DNA of 27,689 nt, taken from assembly GCF_000485595.1 (NCBI RefSeq), contig NW_014577304.1, positions 65,224-92,912 of the forward strand, written 5' to 3'. Positions 1-24,854 of the stretch are shown here, one piece after another. The position numbers and the translations under genes are program-made. Each line of letters begins with the position of its first letter. Position 1 is the first letter of the stretch. Source of the stretch: Priapulus caudatus (lineage: Eukaryota; Priapulida; Priapulimorpha; Priapulimorphida; Priapulidae). The notes beneath the pieces are model-generated. The model did no database searches, was not told the origin of the DNA, and saw only the letters and a list, made by a program, of their open reading frames with translations.

Positions 1-1124
1 ACAAAAATGTTGTTACCATGGCAACAATGACTCCGCCCACACCAAAAACGGTTGGCGTCTTCGCTTTACCATAACGCACCTTCATGCCAAATTTGAAGAT
101 GATCCGAGATCGGGTAAAAACTGCCAGTGGACCAGGTCACTTCGACCTTTATTTCACCTTTACCTTGACCTTGATCATATTTCTTTCCGCTCTCTAACTC
201 AGCCCCTAATTGACCTAGCATGACCAAACTTGGTATGCTTACACATCTTGGGGAGAAGGTCTGTCGCATACCAAAACCACCACTGCCCTTGACCTTAGTT
301 TGACCTTCACAGTCGACTTACATTTCCTCTTCGGCCTCCTAGGGTAACCAGATTCCATAATCCATATACTTGCACATCTGAGGCACACCAGTTGTCTAAC
401 AAACCTTTGTCTTTGTGACTTATTTAACTTTACCTGCCTTCTACGTCCTTACAGAGATTTTCTATTCTTACTAGATCACGGGGGATACATGTAGTTGGCG
501 ACAACTGCTCGTTTCTAGTTATTATTATGCAGTCAATATATTCATGCATAAAAACACTGGGCTACGCTACATGCCGCAATCGATTTCTTAGAGTGTCGCG
601 AGGTTTTGTTTGTGTGCCGGGTCTCGAATTTGGCACATGTCTCCACTGCGACCGGAAGCAACACACTGGCCACAAAGCGAGAGATAGTCGCAGTCAGCAG
701 GTATCTCGAGTCGGTTTTCGGCGAAAATACCAGATTTTCACCGCTCATTATCTCAGCGTAGGGGCATTGTAGGGACATGCGGTTTGTTTTATATTAATAA
801 GGTAGGACAGCTGATCAATAATACTGCAAAGTCGTCAAAATAAAACGGGGAAAGTTTATTAATTCGACTAATACTGCAACATGGTTTCAGCATTTCACCG
901 TTGTACGCTCTGCTTCTTTATACGCTCTTGATCGTATCAAGCGAACCAGACAATGCGTCTAGACAATACGTCTACAGTGTACTTGTTTGTGGCTCTGTGC
1001 ATATCTGTGAATCTGTTTTCATGTTTTTATATAATAATTACATTACATATTAATAATTTTCAAATGCTATTATTGCATATTTCAAGATTTTGGATACCAA
1101 CATTGTTGATTTTGTTGCGTGTAG
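1..1124. other. Intronic sequence upstream of the first visible SMARCC exon
   Basis: No exon of the expected N-terminal SMARCC module could be found on either strand here, so this is read as intron of the same gene. Positions 1-330 are rich in TGACCTTGACC-like and CCATGGCAAC motifs and look like a decayed dispersed repeat. Positions 1021-1109 are identical over 89 bp to the inside of the MITE at 4537-4855. The short ORFs here show no splice-compatible similarity to anything I recognise. Confidence 0.6.
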
Positions 1125-13513
<12,389 letters not shown>

Positions 13514-14851
13514 GCGAGAGCGGGAGATGGCGCTACCGTCACCGCCGCCAGCCGCGTGGTATTCACACAGTAGAGACGGTCGTTCACGTTGGGGAAACCA
13601 ATGTGTCGGCGTCGGAGGCACACCTTCGCGTCCCCCGCGGCGTCATGGCGGCGCGAGATGTCAGCAGTCGCCCCACTGCGCACAAAGGCCGTGCTGCAAA
13701 GGATGCCCCGTCGTTAGTCGGACTCCTCTCTCTCTCGACCGGTGACGATCGCTCAGGGTTGTGCCTCGGCCGCGTGTGTAGTCGCCCGTTGTCACGCAGT
13801 TAGATGCGCGAAACCCCTCGAGCGGTTAACGCACGGAGGCGCATTTCCTAGAGTGAAGTTTTGAGGGGCGGAAAACGACAAAAGAACATTCGTCACGAGT
13901 GGAGCCGGAGACGCGACAACCTTGTGTGTTGGGGGGGGGGGAAGAGAGTTGGGGGGAGGTGGCGATCATTCGGAGAAAAAACGCTATATTTATTTGCTTC
14001 TCGTTTAGGCTTGCATTAGGAACAAGCTCACCTGTATGAACGTCATATATATATATATATCGTAGATATAAGAATATTGTGCGTTGATAACCATCAGTGT
14101 TGTGGAGCTCCTATAGGGGGTCTCTCCTGTTCGTAACTTTGTATATTGTACATATTTCAAATCAACCTGGTCACTCTGAGAGCAGGTTCAGTAATTAACA
14201 TGTCTTGTGTAAGAAGTCACATTCATGGCCTTTAATTAAAGTAAATTCTTTCGGTAAAATTCCAAATAAGGTCAGACATAGAATATGATTATTTCATATT
14301 GAGAGAAAAGTTAATAATATAGGTACCACTTGTCATGGAAGTTTTGTCAACTAAAGTCTGAACATTTAAAGTTCTTCTAAGATGAGAATCAGTGCTGGTC
14401 AATTATCAATATATTTTGTAAAGTCACGTTAAGAAAGTGACGGGAAACTGTGCGATACATTTCAAGTGCACATAGTATCAGAAGTAGATAATAGGGAATT
14501 CTACTTCTGATAGTATGTAATGTGTAACTTTATGTAGACTATATAGTTAGATCACCTATGGGAGTCACTATATCCAATGTGGATACAGCGTTAGGCGTAT
14601 ATTACATGTTATTATACTATTACTATATTTACAGGTTAATATTCTGTTTCCAAGACACTTAGACACATCATGAAATGAAATAATGTCAAGTTAATCAAAA
14701 GACTCATGTCAAATGGCAATTAAGAGCAATATTGAGAAATTCCCATCTACTGTTCATTGTCAGCTGGCTCCCCCTTTACAATAAATATAGGTGTAGTGTA
14801 TCCCATCAGTTTATTTTATATTGGCATATAAACCTATCAGCACAGAATAAA
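13514..14851 (+). other. Probable SMARCC 3' UTR with poly(A) signals
   Basis: No coding signal on either strand. AATAAA hexamers occur at 14780-14785 and 14846-14851, the second followed by T/G-rich sequence (TTTTGTATTATACATG), and are candidate poly(A) signals. It includes a G homopolymer at about 13930, an (AT)n run at about 14047-14060 and a hairpin at 14476-14512. Confidence 0.5.
14476..14512 (+). other. Perfect 13-bp hairpin in the putative SMARCC 3' UTR
   Basis: TATCAGAAGTAGA (14476-14488) and TCTACTTCTGATA (14500-14512) are perfect inverted repeats with an 11-nt loop. In a transcript of the plus strand this forms a stable stem; a role is unknown. Confidence 0.8.
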
Positions 14852-15318
14852 CATTTTGTATTATACATGCTTTTGAAAATGCTTATTCCTGGGTAATAGA
14901 TGCATTTCATGAAAATCTCTTCATGGTCATACTTTTTTTTGTTTAAAAATTTATTGGGTGAAAAATATATACCACCTGACATTAATATTAAGATATGTAC
15001 AACATAAGTGGCAAAGAAAATAACTTTGGTATTCGCTATAATGGTAAACACTTGGGAATGGAAAACACACTATGGAAAAAAACATTCACGTGTCACTTGT
15101 TATCACGTTATTTAGTTCACAGTATGAAACTTGGCTTTCAAAAATGTATACAAAATGGATATCCAAAGATACACAAAGATATACAAAATGTACTGCCGAT
15201 AGAATCTTCCTCCCTCTATCTCCCTCTCCTCTCCTGCTTTTGCTCTCTGGCTCTCTCTCTCTTCTCTCTCCTCTCACACGCCGACCTTTATACGTGCATG
15301 CTGCACAAGTGTCTTCTC

Positions 15319-15330
15319 TTTATTAATAAA
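15319..15330. terminator. Palindromic bidirectional poly(A) signal
   Basis: TTTATTAATAAA reads AATAAA on both strands. It lies 174 bp past the stop of the minus-strand SGNH-like gene and about 1.8 kb past the SMARCC stop, between the two convergent genes. It is the nearest clear hexamer for the minus-strand gene. Confidence 0.55.
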
Positions 15331-15503
15331 CAAACTGGAGGTTGGATTGAAAATATAACTGAAAGACTATGAAATGTAGACTAGCTCCGATCATGAAACC
15401 TTTCATCATAAACGCGCTTCTGTGTTCCAACTGTCACAGGCTTCTGTCTGACATGAGATGGTTAGCACCAGCACATCACGCCGCGCAAGCAGCCGAAGAG
15501 GGA

Positions 15504-16941
15504 CTAGGATCGATGGTAGTGCTCCGGCTCAGCTTTCATCCCCTGACTGCCGCCGCTGCTGATGCTGCTGCTGCTGTCGCTGCACGTAACAGAGGATAAA
15601 TGAATCTTGCTGGTTAGCTGTGTTGGGTGGAGGCGAGAAGGGGACGGGTTGCACGTCGCCGCAGTACACGCCTCGCCACGAATCGCGAGCCGCTCAGACT
15701 CGATGACGTTACCGCACTGGCCGGCCATAGGGCCGCTGCAGCATTGCCCGCGCCGTGGCTTGCCGGTGTCGATCCAAACGACAGGATCCTGCGTTGAGTA
15801 CTGCGTCAGCGGCCGCACCCGCTCCAGCGGTATTATGGGACAACGTTTCGCGTTGCGCGTGTCGTCGTCGTCGTCGTCGCCGCCGGGCGGGCTCGGGCTT
15901 TCGATGCACGACTTGCGCTTCACACCGCTCCTTCGCTTCGCCGCTCCCTCTGTGGTCGTCGTCGCCGGGGTCGCCTTCGTCGCCGGGGTCATCTTTGTCG
16001 CCGGGGTCATCTTTGTCGCCTGGGTCGTCTTCGCCACCGGGGTCATCTTCGTCGCCGGGGTCGCCTTCGTCGCCGGGGTGGTCTTCGTCACTGGGTCCGG
16101 CGCCGGCTCCCCGCAAGCATTGCGGGGCTCTGCAACGACCCTGCTGATCGGTCTGTACGGCGAGTCCGGGAACGCGTTTCTCGCGGACGGCCCGCCGCCG
16201 CTCTCGCCGCCGTCGAAGACGTTGAAGAGGAACTGGTTGATGCAGTGCGACAGCTTCAGCAGGCCGGCTGTGTTCGGGTGCAGGCCGTCGTCCTCGTAGT
16301 AGTGCTCCTTCGGCCGGTCGCGTGACACGAGGAAGCTATTGCAGGCGTTGACGCGGTGGACGCCCATCTCCTTGAGCGCGCCCTTCGCAAAGTAATTCGC
16401 GTCGCACACGCGCCGGTTGTAGTAGGAGAAGTCGAGCGGCCGCGGCAGGATGGCGACCCACGCGAGGCGCGCGCCGGGCGAGCGGCGACGCAGCGCGGCG
16501 AACAACTCGACGACGTTGTTGCAGATCGTCTGCGCGTTGTACCGCTCGACGTCGTTCGTGCCGACCATGACGACGATGTTGGTGAAGTCGGCGAAATTCA
16601 CCGTGCACTCATCGAGGAGCGTGTCTGAAACAAAAGGCAGGAACCGGAACCGCGTTGTACTCGAAACGCGCGAAAATACAAAATTTTACAGATATGCATG
16701 TTATATAATTCTACAAACTTGTGCAGTTATTACACGCGCACTGACGAGGTTACACCTCTCTGCCTGTTGACGACAGTGAATGGGACATGTGCATGCGTTT
16801 ACCTGATCGAGCGCACGCGTGACAGTGCACTATAGTGACGGGCTTTAACTGCGGATCTAAGAAGCGCCAAAGCCGCTGCCCCATCTGATCGGTTATGATG
16901 GCCACCCGAGTTCCTGGCGGGAAAACGTACGAATAGGGCAT
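15504..16941 (-). CDS. SGNH/GDSL-hydrolase-fold protein, probably catalytically dead
   Basis: Two exons on the minus strand, 16941-16803 and 16624-15504. They join at TCAG|GTAAAC and TTTGTTTCAG in matching phase: 1260 nt, 419 residues. The N-terminal 190 residues follow the SGNH fold. Block I is VAIITDQMGQRL, where GDS would be expected. Block III is VVMVGTNDVER, with the GxND motif intact. Block V is YEDDGLHPNTAG, with the catalytic Asp and His of DxxH intact. The nucleophile Ser is replaced by Gln. The C-terminal half is low complexity: TPATK-type five-residue repeats, a basic KRRSGVKRKS motif that could be a nuclear signal, then six Asp. Start Met 16941 has A at -3. The frame is open upstream to an acceptor at 17005, so an earlier start is possible. 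I do not recognise the specific family; Oskar's OSK domain is a known precedent for a non-catalytic SGNH fold. Confidence 0.8.
15955..16095 (-). repeat. 15-bp coding minisatellite (TPATK repeat)
   Basis: About nine units encode (T/M/Q)(T)PATK variants in the SGNH-like protein. On the plus strand the same DNA reads as GTCGCCGGGGTCATCTT-type units with an open but meaningless frame. Confidence 0.9.
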
Positions 16942-17005
16942 GATGGAGTCTGGCGTATGATCTGGCGTATGATCTAGGATAACAAACGAGATCGGCCAAG
17001 AAGCG
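16803..17005 (-). CDS. First visible exon of the SGNH-like gene, possibly extended 5'
   Basis: A TTTTTCAG acceptor precedes position 17005, and the frame is open from there through a duplicated GATCATACGCCA motif to the Met at 16941. If an upstream exon exists it would enter in phase 2. If not, 17005-16942 is 5' UTR. No upstream exon could be recognised between 17005 and 19500. Confidence 0.5.
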
Positions 17006-19540
17006 CTGAAAAATTATAATTAACACATTATTGATATTATTTATTGCCTTACCCACTGATGAGATGAGAAAATCAAGAGCCAGAGCAAGATCATGAGAGC
17101 GAAAGCAAGAACGAGAACATTCTAGAGAAAGACAGCGAATGGGAGAGAGAGACCTGAAGAGAGCAAGAGAGCAGGGGTGAAAACGAGTGTCGGAGTGACA
17201 GTGAGATAATATTTTGGAGAGTGTAGTTGCATTTGTTCATATACTATAGGCTGCTTGGTTGGGTTACATTGTTGTACATATTGGCAGGAGCCAATAATGA
17301 CAAATTTTTCATTATTACTATTACTATTATTAGCTCCTGATATTGGGCATCTAGGCTCTAGCTCCACTTAGTACTCGCGCCCTCGGATATTGAAATGATG
17401 GTAAATGAAAAAGAAATCACAGTGTGGTGCGAATTTCCCGCAAATGATGACAAAACAAGTGGCGCATGACGACGCGACGCCGAAATCCTAGGGAATCAAT
17501 CGCTTCTGCTGATCTTAGAAGTTATAAACGATACCATGGAATATGGTTCTAATTCTAAGAAACAATTTTAAAGAGGTAGCCATATATGGCATATACTTTG
17601 TGCCAGACTTTCGTAATAAAAACTGATAGTCATAGGGCTTACAGTTACAGTGCCTAGTCATAATGATATGCATAATGACATGTTACTGTTTACTTTAGTC
17701 TTTAGACCTATTACTATACTAGTATTAGTACTACTATTACTATACTAGTATTAGTACTACTACACACCCAGCGAGTAACACATTTACACACAAAACTCAA
17801 AAGCCGCACAGCCGAATAAAAAACCTACTTTGGGAAAAGTAACCATCCAGTCAGTATCATGCATTCATGATTTATCAAAATGTATGATTATCTTGAATCT
17901 TTGGGAGCCGCAGAAATCCGCAAGCAGCGGTAGACGGTAACCAGGCAAACACCTTTGATGCTCTCTATGCCCGGTGACCGGGCCGTGACACGGGTGAGTT
18001 TGCGTACCCGGTGACGACTTGAGGCAAAACCACAACGTGAACTCATTCATTCCATTTTATTCCATATTTTTTCCCATTTGAAGAATAGCTAGTGTTGTTT
18101 TCCACGTAAGTATGTATAATATAGTATCGTAATTTAAAACTTGTGTTTTCTGGCCAGTAAATGAAACTGTGAAGAAGTTGTGTTGTGAAAAGCAAGCTTT
18201 TTCATTGTTAGTTACATCATTCATGACATCATATGTAACACTAACACTGTACTGTACCGGTAGTCTGTAGACTGTGTATTTATGTATGTATAATAATAAA
18301 GATGTCTTTGATATATAACCCTTTAAACTTTGAAGACTAATCTTTATGAGGTTATGTATCACTATCAACGCAGACCTTTCACAGTTTCAGTGTAGCTCCA
18401 GACAGCTCTTCGATTGTATAGCCCCTTCCCTCCCGCTACTCAGTACTCAGTACTCAGTACTCGCTAGTTACGCTGAGAGTAGCTCTAGAACTATAGCCCT
18501 CTGCTACCGTCTGCGAATACTCATTCCCAAACAGCTTGAATCTGTTCTATTATGAGAACAGTGTTGACTAACTTTGACATCTATAACAAATGTCTCTTGT
18601 TCGTTAGAAAGAAATTGTCACGCGAATTCTGTGACAGAATTGTTGTGATACAATGGTAAGTCGCAGGACTAGCGGAGACAGGTTCGTGTTGAGAATAACC
18701 CAGTTGAAGTTCTAGTCTCTAAAAACTCACCAGCGAAACCGCCCTGAGTGATTCACTCAGGGATTCCCCACAGAAAAGGACTACACTCGCATTGTACCCT
18801 ATGCACTGTGTTTGGGCTTACATTATTGTATCTAAAACGACAGGTGTACTGCTATGTAATAAGAATATTAAAGAGGACTTTGAACATTTATATAATTGGT
18901 GAATAGCTATATGAAATCCACTGTAACTATAACTAGTATACAGCTATAATACTATTACTAATAGATATAACTCATAAGGATGGCTGAACAATTAGAAGGC
19001 TCGAAAGAGGGGAACAACCAGCAAGTCGTTTATGTGCGGAAACTTCTGGTATTCGAAACACTAAATATTAGAGAAGTAGAAGGCCGCATTGATCTCTTAT
19101 CTCTGCGCGACTAATTCCGCAGGTTCAATGTATCGAAGTGCTTGTGAAACTACAAATACAAGAGAGGTCACCCGACCAGGCTGTTGACTAACGTCAAATT
19201 ATACACGGTATTCTAACGCCTAGCCAATACCCGTTCTTGGAGCACAAGAGAGGACCACTAAGAATCAAGATACACGATTTAGATTAAACAAGATACAAGT
19301 GCAAAGCTATTCAACTGATTAACCTTGAACTTCTCTCTTCAGCACAGTTCCTTGGAGTCCTTATCCGTCTTCGCACCTATAGTACGTCCCTTTGGACTTT
19401 GAAGACTATTTACTACGGTTAGCGAGGAGTTCTCAGTTTCAATGAAAGCTCTTGAATTCACAAGGGAGTGAGGCCATTATAACCGCCCATTGGTCGTGCC
19501 AAGGCGCCATCTAAACAGCACTTTCAAAATAAACAATTCC
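17006..19540. other. Intergenic region, no gene recognised
   Basis: Only small structures are visible: a 26-bp direct duplication at about 17709-17760 (TATTACTATACTAGTATTAG-type), ACTCAGT repeats at about 18438-18462, and a perfect 10-bp hairpin at 18742-18762 (CCCTGAGTGA / TCACTCAGGG). AT-rich sequence with short random ORFs on both strands. Confidence 0.6.
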
Positions 19541-21545
19541 CGGATCGGTGCTTCTCGATCGCAGGAGGAGACGGAGTGAAACTGACAAGATTGGAAATGA
19601 ACACAGCTTTGCTGTTGATCCTAAATTGTCGCTGCCGCGGAATGAGACCGCGCAAGGCAGAGTGGGCCGTCTTGTACGAGGTCTCGCTACGCACCGGCAG
19701 GCCGGCCGGAGGCTTACGTTCCTAGGTTGATACGTGGGAGGGTCGTCGGAACGCAGGCATGCGGTCGAGGCTGGGATGTTTCGGCGGAACGGCTACCGGC
19801 TTGAGTTTATTGGTCATGTCCGGCGCGCCGGGGTACTGCCGGACCCGCAAACTGGTACGGTCTCGTATACCGGACGCGGTCCCTGGTACTGGCATCAGAT
19901 CTCCCCGCCCGCCTTCGCCTACCTCCACTAACGTCTAAAGGAAGTAGCTTGAAGATGAAAATTTCCGATCGGAGGGGAGATCCGCCTATGCCTCTTTTTC
20001 TCCTTTCTTCTTATATGTACGCGCGGATATGCGCACGCGACGACGCGTTGATATTCAACGTATGAACCGCGGCTATCCCGCACGCAGTGGAGACGTCAAA
20101 CCAAATATCACAGATGGCCCCGGCGGCACGTTCTGGGTCAAAACAGTGAGGTCCAGCCCCGGATGAGTGCGTGGAGTTGGAGAAGCTGACAATGGAGTTA
20201 TATGGAGCCGATATTCCAGAAGAGTTACGAGATTATAGGGGATCATAACACTATTAAAAAAGTCGCTCAGGGGTGCGATGCGGTGCGAGGACTAGCCACA
20301 AGTTCATTCTACTCGGCTTACACACTACAGGTGGCCTACTCGTTGCGCTACGGACTTGACTACACCTATGCTCCCGGAGAGCCGCGGTCGGTTCATCGAG
20401 CCCCCCCAATAGCTTAATCAAAAAAGATTAAAGAATTTTACATAGATCGAACAAAAACAACTTATAATCTATGTTCATAATAAAATCTGCGCCCCCAAAC
20501 AAAGACAAGGCAATCGAGGTGATTAATAGGCCAACGAGTAATAAAAAAACCACCACGCCAAACATCCCATCAATACCTCCATGGGCAGATTTGATTAATA
20601 CTCAGGAAAGGTTATAACGTCAATATGATACCCGCAGTCCGAACATGAAAATAATATATAGATATTATTAAATTATTATGAAATGAAACTAATATCTTGG
20701 GCAAAAAGAAAGGCAAAGTTGTGGAAATCATACTATAAGGGGGAGGGAGGTGTATAAAGACGCAGTCGCCACATTACTGCCGCCAACTCACACCAATTAT
20801 TTATACTTCTTCCTAAATAAGTCAGTGAAACATGGACTCCCAAAACTCTAACTACGGAAAAAAAGTATAAACATGTTGCAGGACTATCACAACCCCATCA
20901 CTGATTTGACGCCAAGAGATGCCTGGCTGTAAGACATTGTAAACAATTGGCTACCCGAAATGCCAAGAAGATTTTTTGCTGAAAATGTTCTACTGTTATC
21001 ATGCACGTGACGCGCTCGTTGACTGCGACCAGCCGAGTGAAAATCGAAATCTGCTCTCATCTTCTTCGTATAGCGAAAATGCATCGGCCGGGCATTTCAC
21101 CTTTTTGTAACCAAAAAGTCAACGAGTCTTCGGTGCAGTAGGCTCAACAAGGAGATTTCAGCTCACGTCGTCGCACGCCCCATTCATGCACATGCAACGA
21201 AGAAGGCGGAGCTGTATTTGTGGTTACGGAGATGCGAAAATGAAAGAAAAGAACTTGATGTGCGGCAAAACAGCGTGTTATTTTCCGTTTTGGTGCCAAA
21301 GCTCTATCGTAGGAAACCGGTTCTTAGCCCGGAGCAGAATTCCCTCACGTTCGTAGAATCGGGCGATTCCGTGCCGTAAGATAGTAATCTTTGGGGCTAA
21401 CGAGAAAATGTTTAGCTGTAGAAGGGGCGGCGACAGACTGTGGGTCATTTTGCAAGACACAAAGTGTCAATCACTCGTCTAGGCGGGCCTGCGGAAGGAT
21501 GCATTGCCGAGGACAGTTAGCGTTCACCAGCTCTTTCACACCTTG
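19541..21545. other. Unassigned region with mixed composition
   Basis: The 15-mer CGGTGCTTCTCGATC at 19546 is shared with 23552 and 25536, at the boundary of the 2-kb repeat. Short open frames (19548-19730 and 19734-19931 plus; about 20440-20625 minus, hydrophobic) have no recognisable family. The stretch 20440-20830 is AT-rich. No gene is asserted. Confidence 0.5.
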
Positions 21546-21784
21546 ACAAATGATCTTATAGCCCGAATACATTTCCATGGGAGTAATACATAGTTGGCCC
21601 AGTGCTGTTATACCGGATCCGCATATCCGTACATTCAATAGCTGCGTCATGTGACGGGCGTGCAACATGTTTGGGCATATAGTGTCTCGACTATTAGTGA
21701 TGCGCGGGGCTACGGCAGCTTTCGCACACACCGCGTGTGACCATTGTCTCCCCACTCAGTGCGTGTGGCTCCCGCTGATGCTGC

Positions 21785-22110
21785 TGCGTCTGCGTGTGTG
21801 ACAGTGTGTGTGTGTGGTGACAGACGCACGACACACACAACACACAGCACACACACACAGTCCCGGATGTAAGCCACCCCAAATCAACACATTCCCGACA
21901 CTACACCCACACCACACACGACACAACACAACACCTACACACACACACAACAAGGACACCGCAAGACACACACAAACCACTAAGTCAGGAAAAAAGACAG
22001 GATGTGTGTGTGTGTGTGTGTGGGTGAAATGTGATGTGTGTGTGTGTGTGTGTGTGTGAGAGTGGTGTGGTGTGATGTGATGTGGGTGGTGTGATCATGG
22101 TGTGTGCCCT
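21785..22110. repeat. CA/TG microsatellite cluster, copy 1
   Basis: Alternating blocks of (TG)n, (CA)n and (TG)n around 21800-22080. The apparent ORFs are translations of the dinucleotide repeat. Confidence 0.9.
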
Positions 22111-23149
22111 AGTTTGTAATCACCAAAGACACCAATGAGAGTGACAATATTTTTCCAAGATTGTTTTAACTACGAAGACTAAGGGTTACACATGACTAAA
22201 CCCGAAGGGGACAGATCACTCACTCGTAAAGATGGCAAATACTTATCGTATGGTGGTATATTCAGGTGCTGTCAAAAACAACTGTAAACATAAATAGTGT
22301 TACTAGTTACTTACCACGTCAACAAATTTTACGCTTTCGTGAATAGTGTTTTCCGCGCTGTGTGTGACTGTTGCAAGCACTGACCATTTTGACGCGAGTG
22401 AGAAGTACCCAGCTCGTCATGAGCGTCCTAAACTCGATACGTCCACGCGCATGACGTGTTAGTACTAAAGGATCAGAATCCGTAGCACCTATAGATAAGA
22501 AACAAGACCACGAAAATAAGCAACTAACCGAGCCATAGTTTGAAAAAAGTTGGGGTAAACAGCAGTATGCATGCCGGGAGCTCATGGCAGCGAGTTTTAC
22601 TTTCGTCGCACGCTCAGCGATGTTACATGTGGTGAATTTGCTATTTGCCTATTCCTTCTGTTTAAGATATCCAATCGATATCTTTGGTGTTAGCGATTCG
22701 AGGAACAAATTGTGATTTGTCTGGTTAAACACTCAGAGTACTATAGCAATAGCAGATACAAAAAGATGAGATTCTATCGAATTAAGACGCCTCAGAAATA
22801 AAGAAAAGAACATATAGTAATAGACCATGGGCGTAAATTCCCGGGGGGATGGGGGATCATCCCCCCCGCTCTCTGCAGGCAGGGGGGGAGATGGCCTGTA
22901 ACCATAAACGCCGCCCCACCCATGAGACCAATTCAAAAAAAAAAAACACACTCACCGTGCCTTCTTCCGTGCCGCCACCTTGAATAGTTCAGCTAACCTG
23001 ATAATTTGGAGACATGGCAGAACCTAAATCAATTTCAATTACTGGTCAGGGGCGTGTAGAGGGGGAGGGGTGCCAGGGGTGCCGGCCCCATTCACTCTGC
23101 ACTCTGCACTCTTCAGCCCGGCTAAGAGCGCAAGGGGCTAGCACGGTCA

Positions 23150-23548
23150 TCCTCCTCCTCCATCCCTGCTGGCTCCTTACTCCTTGACTGCCTTTCTCCA
23201 AGTTACTCCTTCATCCTTCTCCCTGTCATTCCCTCCTGTTCGTCCTTATCTCCTGTACTCCTTCACTCCTTACTCCTTACTTGCTACTCCTTTCTCGCTT
23301 TCTACCTTTCTCCTTGCTCCTTACTCCTTACTCCTTTCTCCAATTTCTCCTTTCTCCTTTCTCCTTTCTCGCTTTCTCCTTACTCCTTTACTCCTCTAGC
23401 TCCCCTTAACTCCTTACTCCTTACCTCCTTACTCCTTACTCCTTAAGCTCGCTTACTCGTTTCTCCTTTCTCCTTTCTCCTTCTCCTTCTGCCCTTCTCC
23501 TTTCTCCTTTCTCCTTTCTCCTTTCTCCTTACTCCTTACTCCTTACTC
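23150..23548. repeat. CTCCTTT/CTCCTTA pyrimidine satellite, copy 1
   Basis: About 400 bp of 7-mer CTCCTTT, CTCCTTA and CTTTCTC units with frequent unit-breaking indels. One strand is almost pure pyrimidine. Confidence 0.92.
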
Positions 23549-23749
23549 GGACGGTGCTTCTCGATCCAGCTTTCATTGAATGATCTATCCCCGAATACAT
23601 TTAAATGGATAATACATATCTGCAGTGCTGTTAACCGCGGATCGCAATATCCTAAATATCAAGCTGCGGCATGTGACGGGGTGACATGTTGGGAATTAAA
23701 AGTGTTGACATTGATGCCGTACGAATTGCACGCGTGTGCATGTCTGCAT

Positions 23750-23935
23750 GAGTGCGTGTGGCTGCATGCGCGCGCGCGCGTGTGACAGTGTGTGTGTGTG
23801 ACAGTGTGTGGTGTTGTGTGTGTGCTGTGTGTGCTGTGTGTGTGTGTGTGCGTGTGTGTGTGTGTGTGGTGTGTGTCGTCGTGTGTGTGGTGTGTGTATG
23901 TGCGGTGGGTGTGTCTTGTGTGTGTGTGTTTGTAA
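23750..23935. repeat. CA/TG microsatellite cluster, copy 2
   Basis: A (TG)n run with GTGTGACAGTGTGTG interruptions that match copy 1. It is shorter and lacks the (CA)n blocks of copy 1. Confidence 0.9.
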
Positions 23936-24854
23936 TCACCGACAACTGGGGACATTTTCAAGTTTTTAACTCACGAACTGGGTACACATGACAACCGGGG
24001 ATGTCCCCACTCGTAAAGATGGCAATTTATCGTATGGTGGTATATTCAGGTGCTGTCACCTGGTAACTAAATATGTTACTGTTACTTACACGTCAAAATT
24101 TTACGCTTTCTGTGTAGTGTTTTTCCCGCGCTGTGTGTGTGTTGCAAGCATGACCATTTTGACGCGAGTGGAGAAGTCCCCGCTCGTATGACGTCCTACT
24201 CGGATGACGTCACGCGCATGCGTGTTTAGTACTGCATAGTCAGTAGCACCATAGATATAGAAAAAGAAAGATAGCCAACTCCGAGCCATGTTTGAAAAAG
24301 TTGGGGTAGGCAGTTGGCATGCCGGGAGCATCTGGCACGAGTTACTTCCGGTCGCACCGCTCAGCGTATGTTTACATTGGTGTTTGCCCTGAATTTGCTA
24401 TTTCTCTGGTTTAGATATCTATCGATAATCTTTGTGTTAGCGATTGAAAGGAACAAACTTGTGTTGTTGTTGATAATTGTCCTACTAGACAATAGCCAGA
24501 TAAAAAGCATGCCCGATCTATCGAATTAAGAGCGCTCAGAAATAAAGAAAGAACATATAGTATAGACCATGGGCGATAATCGCCAGGGGGGATGGGGGAT
24601 GCATCCCCCCGCTCTGAAGAGGGGGGGAAGTGGCCTGTAGGCAAAAAGTACCCGCCCCGTGTGGATTAGCCCAAAAGAAGACTCCTTCTCCGTGGCCGCC
24701 ACTTTGAAAGTTTTTCAGCTAACTCTGATCAATTTGAGACTGGGCACACGCTAAAATGCATATCCAGATTAGCTGGCAGGGGCGGTCGTAGAGGGGGAGG
24801 GGTCCAGGGGGTCTCGGCCCCCTTCACTCTGCATCTCTGCCACTGCTTCAGCTT

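Noticed and set aside
1-330. Clustered TGACCT/AGGTCA-like strings that resemble nuclear-receptor half-sites
   Set aside because: They are spaced irregularly within what looks like a decayed dispersed repeat; such low-complexity TGACCTTGACC sequence is common in repeats and gives no support for a regulatory element.
15607-16299. 230-residue plus-strand ORF over the SGNH-like gene
   Set aside because: Shadow of the minus-strand coding exon; it has no domain, while the minus frame has clear SGNH motifs and a matching splice junction.
18650-18720. A tRNA-like stretch with GGACTAGCGG and GGTTCGTG, reminiscent of box A/box B
   Set aside because: Box spacing and the T-arm consensus do not fit, and no cloverleaf could be drawn; not supported as a tRNA or tRNA-derived SINE.
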